NCBI RefSeq assembly: GCF_000214495.1
Contig: NZ_AFIJ01000008.1
Location: 1 to 64,000 of the forward strand
DNA: 64,000 nucleotides
Direction: 5' to 3'
From: Megasphaera lornae
GTDB taxonomy: Bacteria > Bacillota > Negativicutes > Veillonellales > Megasphaeraceae
Position numbers and translations under genes: made by a program. Under the pieces are notes generated by a model that was given only the letters and a program-made list of their open reading frames with translations, did no database searches and was not told where the DNA came from. Positions 50,176 through 58,793 of this stretch are shown here, piece by piece. Each line of letters starts with the position of its first letter. The stretch's first letter is position 1.

Positions 50176-51105
50176 ATGAATATTTTAATTACAGGCGGTG
50201 CCGGTTTTATCGGTTCTCATATTGGCGATGCCCTCATTGCGGCAGGGCATCGGGTGATTGTCGTTGATAATTTATCGACAGGAAGAAAAGAAAATATACC
50301 GCCGCAGGCCGTGTTTTATGAGGCGGATATTCGGGACCGCGAATATATGGAAAACATTTTTTCTCAAGAACACATTGAGGCGGTATACCATGAAGCGGCA
50401 CAAACTATGGTTCCTTACTCGTTAGCCCATCCGTGGGAAGATGCGGAATTAAATGTCATGGGTTTGGTGGGAATCTTGGAATTATGCCGGCGGCATACGG
50501 TGCGAAAATTTATTTTTTCTTCTTCCGCGGCAGTATATGGCGATAATACGCGCGTGCCGTTAAAGGAAACGGAAGCGACGACGCCGCTTTCTTTTTACGG
50601 GTTGACGAAATGCACGGCGGAAGCGTATATTCGCATGTACCATGACATATTCCAAGTGCCTTATGTTATTTTACGATATGCGAATGTATATGGAGAACGA
50701 CAAGGCGGTAACGGGGAAGGCGGCGTCGTGTTTGTCTTTTCTCAGGCCTTGGCGCAGGGGAAGGAGATAACCGTCTTTGGCGACGGGGAACAAACCCGGG
50801 ATTTCGTATATGTGAAAGACGTGGCCCGGGCAAATGTTTGTGCGTTGCAGGCAAATGGGACAGAGGGAACCTATAATATCGCTACGAACATAGAAACCAC
50901 GGTCAACGCGTTGAAAGAAATGTTGGTATACATAGCGGGCACGCCTACGCATGTACACTACGAACCGGCACGATCCGGCGATATTTATCGTTCTGTATTG
51001 GCCAACACAAAAGCCGTGCAAGATTTGGGGTGGGAACCGACTACCAAGTTGCTCGGCGGATTACAGCAAACCTATCGTTACTTTGCGGGGGAAGTAGGGA
51101 AATGA
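50176..51105 (+). CDS. UDP-glucose 4-epimerase-like NAD-dependent epimerase
   Basis: The 309-residue extended SDR protein has GGAGFIGSH (NAD binding), FSSSAAVYG and the YGLTK catalytic Tyr-Lys, with NVYGERQ and DGEQTRDFVYVKD motifs typical of GalE and WbpP-like enzymes. The exact sugar nucleotide cannot be decided. The strong ribosome binding site is GAGGAGGTG. Confidence 0.88.
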   Translation: MNILITGGAGFIGSHIGDALIAAGHRVIVVDNLSTGRKENIPPQAVFYEADIRDREYMENIFSQEHIEAVYHEAAQTMVPYSLAHPWEDAELNVMGLVGILELCRRHTVRKFIFSSSAAVYGDNTRVPLKETEATTPLSFYGLTKCTAEAYIRMYHDIFQVPYVILRYANVYGERQGGNGEGGVVFVFSQALAQGKEITVFGDGEQTRDFVYVKDVARANVCALQANGTEGTYNIATNIETTVNALKEMLVYIAGTPTHVHYEPARSGDIYRSVLANTKAVQDLGWEPTTKLLGGLQQTYRYFAGEVGK

Positions 51106-51551
51106 AAAAAGAAAATGGGCAGAAATTTTATTTAGTCAGTGAAGATATTTTGCCGGAAGCGATAAAAAAAACGATTAAAGTCAAAGAGCTTCTCAAACAT
51201 CATCAGGGGCAGACGATTCATGAAGCGGTGCAAAAAATGGATTTAAGTCGCAGTGCGTACTACAAATATAAGGATCACGTATTTCCTTTTTATGAAGTAT
51301 CACAAGGAAAAATTGTCACGCTGGCATTATTGATTTATGATCAGCCCGGAGAATTGTCGCAAGTATTACATGCCATTGCGTTACACAAAGGAAGTATTTT
51401 AACGATTAATCAGGGGATTCCGTTGCAGGGTATGGCGGATGTCAGTATTTCTGTGGAAACTAAGAATTTAAGCATTCCTGTCGATGAATTAGTAAAGCGA
51501 TTACGTAATTTATCCGGGATTACTAAGGTGGAAATTATCGGACAGGCATAA
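51102..51551 (+). CDS. ACT domain protein (PheB/UPF0735 type)
   Basis: The 149-residue protein has an N-terminal HTH-like part (LSRSAYYKYKDHVFPF) and a C-terminal ACT domain (LALLIYDQPGELSQVLHAIA onwards) that probably senses an amino acid. Family members lie next to hom-thrB or pheA in Firmicutes. Its ATG overlaps the epimerase stop by 4 bp, and hom follows in the same operon, which suggests sensing in threonine or methionine synthesis. Confidence 0.88.
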   Translation: MKKENGQKFYLVSEDILPEAIKKTIKVKELLKHHQGQTIHEAVQKMDLSRSAYYKYKDHVFPFYEVSQGKIVTLALLIYDQPGELSQVLHAIALHKGSILTINQGIPLQGMADVSISVETKNLSIPVDELVKRLRNLSGITKVEIIGQA

Positions 51552-51571
51552 AAAAAGGAGGGTATGTACGC

Positions 51572-52858
51572 ATGAAGCAAGTCTCCATTGCGTTATTGGG
51601 ATGCGGTACGGTGGGAAAAGGTGTCATTGATGTATTGTTAATGAACGGCCCCATTATTGAGGAACAGCTGAATACTAAAATTACGGTCAAACGGGTATTG
51701 GTTCGGGATATTAATAAATATGAACAAATGAATTTACCGTCGGCCATTTTATTTACGAATAATTTTCAGGATATTATAGACGACGAAGAAATTTCTCTTG
51801 TTGTAGAAGTGATGGGAAGTGCCGATTTTGCCAAGGAATGTATTGAAGAATGCTTTAAACGCGGGAAAAGTGTCGTAAGTGCGAATAAAGATTTAATTGC
51901 CGATTACGGAATTCCTTTATTAAAACTGTCGAAGGAAAAACAGGTGGATTTTCAATTTGAAGCCAGTGTAGCCGGCGGCATTCCCATTGTACGGGCCATG
52001 TATGCGTCACTTAACGGCAATAAAATTGATGAAATTATCGGCATTATGAACGGTACGACGAATTATATTTTGACACAAATGACTTGCCGGGGGATTACCT
52101 ATGAGGAAGCGCTGCGGGAAGCGCAAGTAAAAGGATATGCCGAAGCGGACCCGACGAATGATGTGAGCGGATATGATGCCGCCCGCAAAATTGCGATCCT
52201 GGGAACACTGGGTTTTCACTCGGAAGTCACGTTTCGTGATGTGCAGGTGGAGGGCATTGAAAAAATTACGGCGGAAGATATTCGCAATGCCCTGGAAATG
52301 GGCTATGTCATCAAATTACTGGCCATTGCCCGCCAGGATAAAGAAGGGATTTCTCTCAATGTGCATCCCGGATTTATTCGTAAGACGCACCCGTTGGCGA
52401 ATGTTGCCGATGCCTATAACGGCATTTGTGTGCGGGGAAACTGTGTCGGCGATGTTATGTTTTACGGTGCGGGCGCCGGCTCTTTGCCGACTGCCAGTGC
52501 CGTTGTCAGCGATATTATGAATGTTGTTTTGCACGAACATATCGGCGTTACGGGACAGCGGGATTTTGTCAGTCATGAAGCGAAATTAAAACCGCAAGCG
52601 TCTATTTGCTCGCCGTATTATTTACGCTTGCTGGTGCAAAATACTACCGGAGTGTTAGCCGGCATTGCCACTGTCTTGGCGACCTATCATATCAGCATTC
52701 GTTCGCTTATTCAAAAAGATGAAACCGCAGATATTGCGGAAGTCGTATTGCTGATTGATCAATCTTCCCATTGCGTGGTACAAAAGGCGTTAAAAGAATT
52801 GTCCGAACTTACTTGTGTACATACGATAGCGAATGCGATTCGCGTCATTGAGGTATAG
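51572..52858 (+). CDS. hom: Homoserine dehydrogenase
   Basis: The 428-residue enzyme reduces aspartate semialdehyde to homoserine. LGCGTVGKGV (NAD(P) binding), SANKDLIADYG, the signature GIMNGTTNYILTQM and YAEADPTNDVSGYDAARK are present, followed by a C-terminal ACT domain (about 350-428) for feedback by threonine. The ribosome binding site is AAAGGAGGGT. It is followed by thrB. Confidence 0.97.
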   Translation: MKQVSIALLGCGTVGKGVIDVLLMNGPIIEEQLNTKITVKRVLVRDINKYEQMNLPSAILFTNNFQDIIDDEEISLVVEVMGSADFAKECIEECFKRGKSVVSANKDLIADYGIPLLKLSKEKQVDFQFEASVAGGIPIVRAMYASLNGNKIDEIIGIMNGTTNYILTQMTCRGITYEEALREAQVKGYAEADPTNDVSGYDAARKIAILGTLGFHSEVTFRDVQVEGIEKITAEDIRNALEMGYVIKLLAIARQDKEGISLNVHPGFIRKTHPLANVADAYNGICVRGNCVGDVMFYGAGAGSLPTASAVVSDIMNVVLHEHIGVTGQRDFVSHEAKLKPQASICSPYYLRLLVQNTTGVLAGIATVLATYHISIRSLIQKDETADIAEVVLLIDQSSHCVVQKALKELSELTCVHTIANAIRVIEV

Positions 52859-52861
52859 CCT

Positions 52862-53785
52862 ATGCGGAAAACATGGCACGTACGGATACCGGCCACTACG
52901 GCCAATTTAGGAGCCGGCTTTGATTCGCTCGGCATGGCTTTAACGATATATAACGATTTTTATTTTACTGCAGATTCGCAGGTCGATACGATAACCGTGA
53001 CGGTTTCGGGAAAGGGAGAAGGCACCTTATCCGGTGACTTTTCCCGCAATTTAATCGGTCGCGCTATGCAATATGCGGCAACGGCCAAACATACCGTCCT
53101 GCCGTCGGGAGGACATTTACGTGCGGTCAATCGCATTCCCCTTAATCGCGGCCTGGGCAGCAGCTCTACCGCTATTGTAGGCGGATTATTATTAGGCGAT
53201 GCGGTGACGGAAGGTTCTCTGTCCACGCAAGAACTGTTGGATTTAGCTACCTTGATGGAAGGACACCCGGATAATGTAGCGCCTGCCATTTTAGGGGGAC
53301 TAACCGTATCTATACAAGAAAATAAGCGTATATTCTGTCAAAAGCTGCCTTTTCCGGAAGCGCTGCAGGCGGTAGTCGTTGTGCCGGAAGCGGAAGTCCC
53401 GACGGCGGCGGCACGCAAGGTTTTGCCCAAGCAGGTACCTCATGCCGCGGCGGTATATAATGCAGGGCGGGTGGGATTTTTTTTGGCATCTTTATGGGCA
53501 CAACAGTATGATCAATTACAATACGGTATGCAGGACATGTTGCATGTGCCGTATCGGTTACCGCTTATTACCGGCGGGAAAGAGGCCTTACAAGCCGCAT
53601 TGGCTGCCGGCGCCAAGGGCGCGACGATTAGCGGTTCGGGCTCCACGTTGATAGCTATAGCGACGGCAAACGCACCGCAAATTGCGGCGGCGATGGCGGC
53701 AGTGTTTGCGTCATATCATATACGCACGGAATCACATATCTTGCATTGTGACGAGGAAGGGGCAAGAATCAGTACGGTAGTTTGA
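52862..53785 (+). CDS. thrB: Homoserine kinase
   Basis: The 307-residue GHMP kinase phosphorylates homoserine. PATTANLGAGFDSLGMAL at the N-terminus, the ATP loop LNRGLGSSSTAIVGG, and GSGSTLIAIA near the C-terminus identify it. It starts 3 bp after hom. thrC is not in the window. Confidence 0.96.
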   Translation: MRKTWHVRIPATTANLGAGFDSLGMALTIYNDFYFTADSQVDTITVTVSGKGEGTLSGDFSRNLIGRAMQYAATAKHTVLPSGGHLRAVNRIPLNRGLGSSSTAIVGGLLLGDAVTEGSLSTQELLDLATLMEGHPDNVAPAILGGLTVSIQENKRIFCQKLPFPEALQAVVVVPEAEVPTAAARKVLPKQVPHAAAVYNAGRVGFFLASLWAQQYDQLQYGMQDMLHVPYRLPLITGGKEALQAALAAGAKGATISGSGSTLIAIATANAPQIAAAMAAVFASYHIRTESHILHCDEEGARISTVV

Positions 53786-53800
53786 GGGTTCGGCTACTTT

Positions 53801-53838
53801 TCGAGACGGGGCGTTCGGACGGAGAAAACGTCCCGTCA
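53801..53838. repeat. Hairpin after thrB
   Basis: 11-bp arms GACGGGGCGTT and AACGTCCCGTC (one wobble) around an 11-nt loop, without a T run; possibly an mRNA 3' stabilising hairpin. Confidence 0.5.
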
Positions 53839-53878
53839 ACATAGTGAAATGGACACTGTTTATAGGGGGAAGGGAAGG

Positions 53879-53911
53879 AAAAGTCATCTGATTATAAAGA
53901 TGACTTTTTTT
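53879..53911. terminator. Terminator of the hom-thrB operon
   Basis: 11-bp stem AAAAGTCATCT/AGATGACTTTT with an 8-nt loop and T run. Confidence 0.85.
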
Positions 53912-53928
53912 ATCGTATATGATATACT
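53900..53928 (+). promoter_or_regulatory. Promoter of the first deoC-like gene
   Basis: ATGACT (53900-53905), 17-bp spacer, TATACT (53923-53928) with TG at -15/-14. The -35 lies inside the right arm of the preceding terminator. Confidence 0.5.
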
Positions 53929-53963
53929 GGCAACGATAAAAGAGACGGGCAGGGGGAATGACG

Positions 53964-54719
53964 ATGAATATTATGTCCTATATAGAACAGGTGCAAACGG
54001 CGCCCGATGCGACGCCGGCGGATATTAAAAAAGTATGTGAAGAGGCGATTCGGTTTCATTATTACGGTATTTGTGTTAATTCCATATATGTACAATACGC
54101 CAAAAGTTTAGTAGCGCATGCGCCGGTGCGGGTAGCCTGCACCGTAGGCTACCCGTCGGGCGGCGCCGCTATTTCGGTAAAGGCGGAAGAATGTGCGTAT
54201 GCGATTACGCACGGCGCCGACAGCGTAGCAATGGTGTTGGCTGTCGGACGGGCCAAATGCGGGGAATGGGATTATGTGACGGAAGATATGCGCCGTGTGG
54301 TTAAGGCGGCGGACGGACATGAGGTTCAGGTGATCTTGGAAGCGGGATTGTTAAATGATTATGAAAAAGCACGCGCCTGCCATATGGCCGTTCTGGCGGG
54401 GGCGACTTCCGTGCGTACGGTTTCCGGTTTTTTCCCGTATACGACAACTGTCGGGGACATTACGTTGTTGCGGAAGTCGGGGGAAGGAAAAATCGCCGTA
54501 AGTGCGGGCGGTATTACCGATTATGAAGAAGGAAAACAGGTCCTGGCCGCCGGCGCCGCGAACCTCGGCACGACTTGCGGGGAAGCATTGGTGCGTGCCG
54601 CCGTTGCGGAAGCGGAGACGCAGGGATTGTATAAAGATTGGGATGAAACGAATCCCTTTGAAAAGATGACGCCGGAGGAACTGTTTCGATATTTACAGGA
54701 AAAACAGCAACGCGAATAA
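53964..54719 (+). CDS. DeoC-fold paralog lacking catalytic residues
   Basis: The 251-residue protein follows the deoxyribose-phosphate aldolase fold in line with its neighbour at 54811 (YIE start, GDWDYV-like and GLGTT segments), but the three key positions are changed: the acidic residue in ADEVDM is A89 (ADSVAM), the Schiff-base lysine in VKTSTG is R151 (VRTVSG), and the second lysine in IKAAGG is V179 (IAVSAGG). It also has a 30-residue C-terminal tail. It cannot work as a normal aldolase and may bind a phosphosugar or regulate. ATG 53964 has better spacing from GGGGGA than ATG 53958. Confidence 0.8.
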   Translation: MNIMSYIEQVQTAPDATPADIKKVCEEAIRFHYYGICVNSIYVQYAKSLVAHAPVRVACTVGYPSGGAAISVKAEECAYAITHGADSVAMVLAVGRAKCGEWDYVTEDMRRVVKAADGHEVQVILEAGLLNDYEKARACHMAVLAGATSVRTVSGFFPYTTTVGDITLLRKSGEGKIAVSAGGITDYEEGKQVLAAGAANLGTTCGEALVRAAVAEAETQGLYKDWDETNPFEKMTPEELFRYLQEKQQRE

Positions 54720-54770
54720 GGAAAAAGCTGTGATTCGGGGCGGTCATGGCTTTTTTTATCGGTACTATGG

Positions 54771-54776
54771 TATAAT
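54771..54776 (+). promoter_or_regulatory. Extended -10 promoter of the second deoC
   Basis: TATAAT at 54771-54776 preceded by TGG (extended -10). A weak TGGCTT at 54747-54752 could be the -35 with an 18-bp spacer. Confidence 0.45.
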
Positions 54777-54810
54777 ATAAATGAGAATTAATTATAAAAG
54801 AGGTCTTAGT

Positions 54811-55466
54811 ATGAATATTGCCGGATATATTGAACATACGAATCTTCAGGCCGTTGCTACGGCGGCAGATATCGCTTCCTTATGTAACGAAGCGAAACAA
54901 TATGGATTTTTCGGGGTTTGCGTTCATCCTTCGTATATAACGTATGCCAAACAATGTTTACAACATACGGATATCCGCATTACTACGGTTGTCGGTTTTC
55001 CTTTGGGGGCGACCGGGGCGGCGGTAAAAGCGGCGGAAACCGCTTATGCAATAGCTTGCGGCGCCGATGAAGTGGATATGACGGTAGCGATTGGTCGCGT
55101 CAAAATGGGAGATTGGGACTATGTGGCGGACGATATGCGAAGAGTGGTGATTGCGGCGGAAGGAAGACCGGTTAAAGTGATTTTGGAAACAGCATATTTG
55201 ACGGAGAAAGAAAAAAACAAGTATGTTACCTTGCCGGAGAAACGGGTGCCGCATTTGTCAAAACGTCTACCGGATTTGCGCCCGGCGGCGCTACGGTAGA
55301 AGATGTTGCCCGGATGGCAAGCTGGGCTGCTCCCGCATTAGGAATCAAAGCGGCCGGCGGGATTCGTGACTATCAGACGGCTATGCGGATGATTGCCGCC
55401 GGCGCGACGCGGTTGGGTACGTCGGCGAGTGTGCGGATTATGGAGGGCGCTCTGCATGAGGGATAA
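54811..55466 (+). pseudogene. deoC: Deoxyribose-phosphate aldolase, split by a -1 frameshift
   Basis: The reading frame from ATG 54811 encodes the first 136 codons, including D89 of ADEVDM, and then goes wrong after AAA-AAC; it would stop at 55299. Moving to the -1 frame at 55218 gives 82 codons containing K151 (FVKTSTG) and K180 (GIKAAGG), the two catalytic lysines, and ends at TAA 55464-55466. The combined 218-residue protein has normal DeoC length. The break lies at A7-C, where A_AAA_AAC is a classical -1 slippery heptamer; one extra A would also restore the frame. It degrades deoxyribose-5-phosphate if the full product is made. Confidence 0.8.
55211..55218 (+). other. Slippery heptamer at the deoC frame break
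   Basis: A7 followed by C, with zero-frame codons GAA AAA AAC. A -1 slip re-pairs both tRNAs on AAA AAA and continues with CAA GTA TGT, exactly the conserved DeoC frame. A GGAG Shine-Dalgarno-like block lies 5 nt upstream of the heptamer. Confidence 0.55.
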
Positions 55467-56397
55467 TGAGCAAACCTTGCAGGATTTGGCACATACGGTC
55501 GGTTGTATACGACAACGTCACCTGTTGAATACGGCGGCGGGAACGCCGGAATCCGTGCCGGTTCGTAAAGAAACGATGCGGAAGAAGGATTGCCTGGTAA
55601 GCATGTTGGCGAGCGGCAGTAAGGGAAATTGTGCATATATTCGCTGCGGCAATACAAGAATCCTGATTGATGCGGGGATCAGCTGTCGTCGTGTGGAAAC
55701 GGGATTGCGACGGTACGGATGTACGTTGGCGGATATTGATGCCGTATTTTTGACCCATGAACATCAGGATCATGTAAGCGGGTTGCGGACTCTGCTGAAA
55801 AAGTCGCAAATGCCTGTATATACGACGCGGGAAACCTGGCAGGCGATCGGGAATGCGGTTGTAGGGCACCAAAATCGGTTTATGCCCGTAATGCGTCGGA
55901 CGCAGGTGGGAGAAATGCAAATCGTTCCTTTTGCCATTTCTCACGATGCGGCTCGTCCTGTAGGGTATTCCGTATATCATGAACAAGTAAAAGTTACGTT
56001 GGCGACCGATTTGGGGAAAATTACGCCGGCGGTTTTGCAAGCCGCGGCATATTCGGATATTTTTATATTGGAAGCCAATCATGATGAACAAATGGTGCGG
56101 AACGGCGCGTATCCGTATTATTTACAACAGCGTATTTTAGGGCAGTTGGGGCATTTGTCCAATCGTACGGCGGCCGCGTTTTTACGGGAAGTTCCGAATA
56201 AAGGAAGGATGCAAGTGTTGCTGGCGCATCGCAGTGAAACAAATAATACGCCGTCTTTAGCGTTACGCACGGTGCGCACGATTTTGAGTCAAGGCGGCAG
56301 AGCGGTCGGACAAGATGTCATTTTACGTTTGGCCGGTCAGCACGGCGCCGTACGGATGGAACATCCGGACTTCGGACAGCGGCAGCGTACATATTGA
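55456..56397 (+). CDS. WalJ/YycJ-like metallo-beta-lactamase-fold hydrolase
   Basis: The 313-residue protein carries the VSMLASGSKGN start of WalJ-type proteins (about residues 48-58), the zinc motif THEHQDH and later LATDLGKI with LEANHDEQM. Family members are implicated in coordinating cell wall and DNA metabolism. ATG 55456 follows GGAGGGC and overlaps the end of deoC; it adds about 40 residues before the domain. ATG 55576 would give a normal 273-residue protein but has only a weak ribosome binding site. Confidence 0.85.
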   Translation: MRDNEQTLQDLAHTVGCIRQRHLLNTAAGTPESVPVRKETMRKKDCLVSMLASGSKGNCAYIRCGNTRILIDAGISCRRVETGLRRYGCTLADIDAVFLTHEHQDHVSGLRTLLKKSQMPVYTTRETWQAIGNAVVGHQNRFMPVMRRTQVGEMQIVPFAISHDAARPVGYSVYHEQVKVTLATDLGKITPAVLQAAAYSDIFILEANHDEQMVRNGAYPYYLQQRILGQLGHLSNRTAAAFLREVPNKGRMQVLLAHRSETNNTPSLALRTVRTILSQGGRAVGQDVILRLAGQHGAVRMEHPDFGQRQRTY

Positions 56398-56416
56398 TGC
56401 GGACAGGGAGGCACAT

Positions 56417-57526
56417 ATGATTAAGCATAAACAAACCGTAACCGCTATTTTTGCGATTGCGTTAATCGCCGTAGGCGCCTTCGGCGGGTTTATTTGGCGC
56501 GGGAATCATGCCGTGGACGGGAATGCGGTGGCCGGTCAAAATGCGCCTCGCCAACGAGTGGAAGCCTCGTTGACAGCGGCACGAAATACGGCAATTGTGC
56601 AGGCCGTTAAACGAGTCGGTCCGGCCGTTGTGGGGATTACCGCGCAAGTGTATACTCGCGACCCTTTTCACGGGGAAGTGACGGTGAATGAGGGCATCGG
56701 CTCCGGCATTATTTTTGAACCGAACGGTTATATTGTGACCAATGCACATGTTGTAGGAAATGCTGCGCAGGTGACGGTTTCCTTAGCGGACGGGAAGAGG
56801 ATAAAAGGCACGGTTGTAGGGCGCGATTCGTTAACGGACTTGGCCGTGGTTAAAGTGACGGAAAAAAATCTTCCTGTAGCCGTTTTTGGCGACAGTAACA
56901 GTTTACAACCGGGAGAAACGGCGATTGCCATCGGCAGTCCTCTCGGATTGGAATTTCAAGGAACGGTTACGGCGGGCGTGATCAGCTCCGTGAATCGGGC
57001 TTTCGGCCCATTGGGAGATACGTTTCGCCTGATTCAAACCGATGCGGCGATTAATCCGGGAAATTCCGGCGGGGCATTGGTGGATGCTACCGGCAAGGTT
57101 ATCGGCATTAATAGTGCCAAAATTGCCAAAGCGGGAGTGGAAGGATTGGGGTTTGCCATTCCTGTCAATGCGGCTCGTCCGATTTTAAAAGAACTCATTG
57201 AAAATGGTAAAGTACGGCGTCCGTATTTAGGATTTTTCGGGATGGATAGCAAAATGGCACTGCGATTCGGGTTGGACTTGGAAGAAGACGGCGTGTTGGT
57301 ATATAAGTTGGTGGCGAACGGCCCGTTGGCGCGGGCGGGCGTGCATGCCGGAGACGTATTGGTACGGATTAATGAGCGGCCGGTGCCCAATTTGAATGCG
57401 TTACAAGGGGCGCTTAACGAATATCATATTGGAGAAAAAGTTACGGTACACGGAAAACGGCAAGGCCGATCGTTTTCTGCCGCAGTGGTTTTAACGGCCA
57501 TGCCCGATCAAGGAGAAATCCCGTGA
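56417..57526 (+). CDS. HtrA/DegP-type periplasmic serine protease
   Basis: The 369-residue S1C protease has an N-terminal membrane anchor (residues 8-27), catalytic H111 (TNAHVVG), D141 (TDLAVVKV) and S217 (NPGNSGGALVD), and one C-terminal PDZ domain (about 275-365). It degrades misfolded envelope proteins. The single PDZ and anchor make it more like DegS or Firmicute HtrA than DegP. ATG 56417 follows AGGGAGG. The WalJ-HtrA-RlmH order is a typical Firmicute cluster near the chromosome origin region. Confidence 0.93.
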   Translation: MIKHKQTVTAIFAIALIAVGAFGGFIWRGNHAVDGNAVAGQNAPRQRVEASLTAARNTAIVQAVKRVGPAVVGITAQVYTRDPFHGEVTVNEGIGSGIIFEPNGYIVTNAHVVGNAAQVTVSLADGKRIKGTVVGRDSLTDLAVVKVTEKNLPVAVFGDSNSLQPGETAIAIGSPLGLEFQGTVTAGVISSVNRAFGPLGDTFRLIQTDAAINPGNSGGALVDATGKVIGINSAKIAKAGVEGLGFAIPVNAARPILKELIENGKVRRPYLGFFGMDSKMALRFGLDLEEDGVLVYKLVANGPLARAGVHAGDVLVRINERPVPNLNALQGALNEYHIGEKVTVHGKRQGRSFSAAVVLTAMPDQGEIP

Positions 57527-58002
57527 AATATCATATAATTACAATCGGAAAAATTAAAGAGGCTTATTTGACAGCGGGAATGAATGAGTTTTTAAAACGC
57601 ATGAAACCTTTTGCGCAAGTGGAAATTACCGTTTTGGCGGAAGAAAAAATGCCGGCCCGGCCGTCTCCGGCGGAGAAAATGCAGGTTTTAGAAAAAGAAG
57701 GCGCAAAAATGTCGGCTCATATACGGGATACTTCTTATATCTATGCGCTGGATGTGCAGGGGCGGTTGCTTTCCTCGGAGTGCCTGGCGGCACAAATGGA
57801 AGAAAAATCCGTGCATGGATATAGTGAATTCACCTTTATTATCGGCGGTCCGTTCGGTCTGGCGGAAAGCGTGCGAACGCGTGCGCATCAGTGTATTTCC
57901 TTCGGTCGCATGACGTTCACGCATCAAATGATGCGCCTGTTGTTGTTGGAACAATTGTATCGGGTTAATAAAATTCAACGACATGAACCGTATCATTGGT
58001 AA
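57523..58002 (+). CDS. rlmH: 23S rRNA pseudouridine-1915 N3-methyltransferase
   Basis: The 159-residue SPOUT methyltransferase has the C-terminal FIIGGPFGL and SFGRMTFTHQMMRLLLLEQLYR and final HW motifs that define RlmH. The GTG start overlaps the htrA stop by 4 bp and follows AAGGAGA. Confidence 0.96.
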   Translation: MKYHIITIGKIKEAYLTAGMNEFLKRMKPFAQVEITVLAEEKMPARPSPAEKMQVLEKEGAKMSAHIRDTSYIYALDVQGRLLSSECLAAQMEEKSVHGYSEFTFIIGGPFGLAESVRTRAHQCISFGRMTFTHQMMRLLLLEQLYRVNKIQRHEPYHW

Positions 58003-58107
58003 AATTTTTTCCTTAAAAGAAGGAACTGCCCCTTGTCATGTATAATTATATAAGTAGATACATAACAGCGGCGAGAAAGTATTCGCTCCAATAAAGAGGT
58101 GGTAATG

Positions 58108-58578
58108 ATGAAAGCATGCACAGCGGCGGATATTATGGAAAAAGTTTTTATTTCCGCACATACGGACACATCGGTTTTTGATTTGGTACATTATTTTGTG
58201 AAAAGTAAAATATCGGCGATTCCTATTGTCGATGATGATCAAGTTTTAGTGGGGATTGTGACGGATGCCGATTTACTGTACAAAAAGATAAAACCGCATG
58301 TCCCTCATTATGTAAATCTGTTGGGCGCCAGTATTTATTACAACGGTATAGGCAAGTACCATAAGGGATTTAAGAAACTCATGGCATGTACTGCCGGCGA
58401 TATGATGACCAAAGACGTCATTATTGCCGCTCCCGAAGCGGATGTGGAACAACTGGCGGGCGTTATGGTGGCGGAACATTTGAAAGTCATTCCTATTGTT
58501 AAAAATAACCGTATTGTCGGCATTGTGACTCGCTATCATATTTTGGACGAATTGTACAAAGAATTCGGCGAAGAGTAG
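58108..58578 (+). CDS. Tandem CBS-domain protein
   Basis: The 156-residue protein is made only of two CBS motifs (ADIMEKVFIS with ISAIPIVDDDQVLVGIVTDADLL, and GDMMTKDVII with LKVIPIVKNNRIVGIVTRY). Such proteins sense adenosine nucleotides. The partner is unknown. ATG 58108 is preferred over 58105 by spacing from AGAGGTGG. Confidence 0.9.
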   Translation: MKACTAADIMEKVFISAHTDTSVFDLVHYFVKSKISAIPIVDDDQVLVGIVTDADLLYKKIKPHVPHYVNLLGASIYYNGIGKYHKGFKKLMACTAGDMMTKDVIIAAPEADVEQLAGVMVAEHLKVIPIVKNNRIVGIVTRYHILDELYKEFGEE

Positions 58579-58594
58579 TCGGCGGATTGAAGAG

Positions 58595-58639
58595 AAAAGA
58601 CGCTATCTTCCGTTTTACCGGGAAGGTAGCGTCTTTTTA
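58595..58639. terminator. Terminator of the CBS gene
   Basis: A stem of about 17 bp AAAAGACGCTATCTTCC with its complement (one G-U pair), T5 tail. Confidence 0.9.
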
Positions 58640-58699
58640 TGAGAAAAAATAATTCGTATGCAAGGTTGTATTCTATTTTTACAACGGTATTAATGAAAT

Positions 58700-58714
58700 A
58701 AATAATCATTATTG
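58700..58714 (+). promoter_or_regulatory. Putative PerR operator before ahpC
   Basis: AAATAATCATTATTG matches the 7-1-7 PerR box TTATAAT-N-ATTATAA at 11 of 14 positions and contains the perfect 6-bp arms AATAAT/ATTATT. It overlaps the -35 element, so binding would repress ahpC until peroxide inactivates PerR. Confidence 0.6.
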
Positions 58715-58740
58715 ACAAATAGAAACCCCGGTGTTATTAT
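58712..58740 (+). promoter_or_regulatory. Promoter of ahpC
   Basis: Perfect TTGACA (58712-58717), 17-bp spacer, TATTAT (58735-58740), the strongest-looking promoter in the window. Confidence 0.8.
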
Positions 58741-58793
58741 ACAACCATGAAATAACCGTTACTTGGTTTTTCGTAGGATAAGGAGGTTTTACT

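Noticed and set aside
53801..53838. Terminator directly after thrB
   Set aside because: The hairpin is strong but lacks a T run; the true terminator is at 53879-53911.
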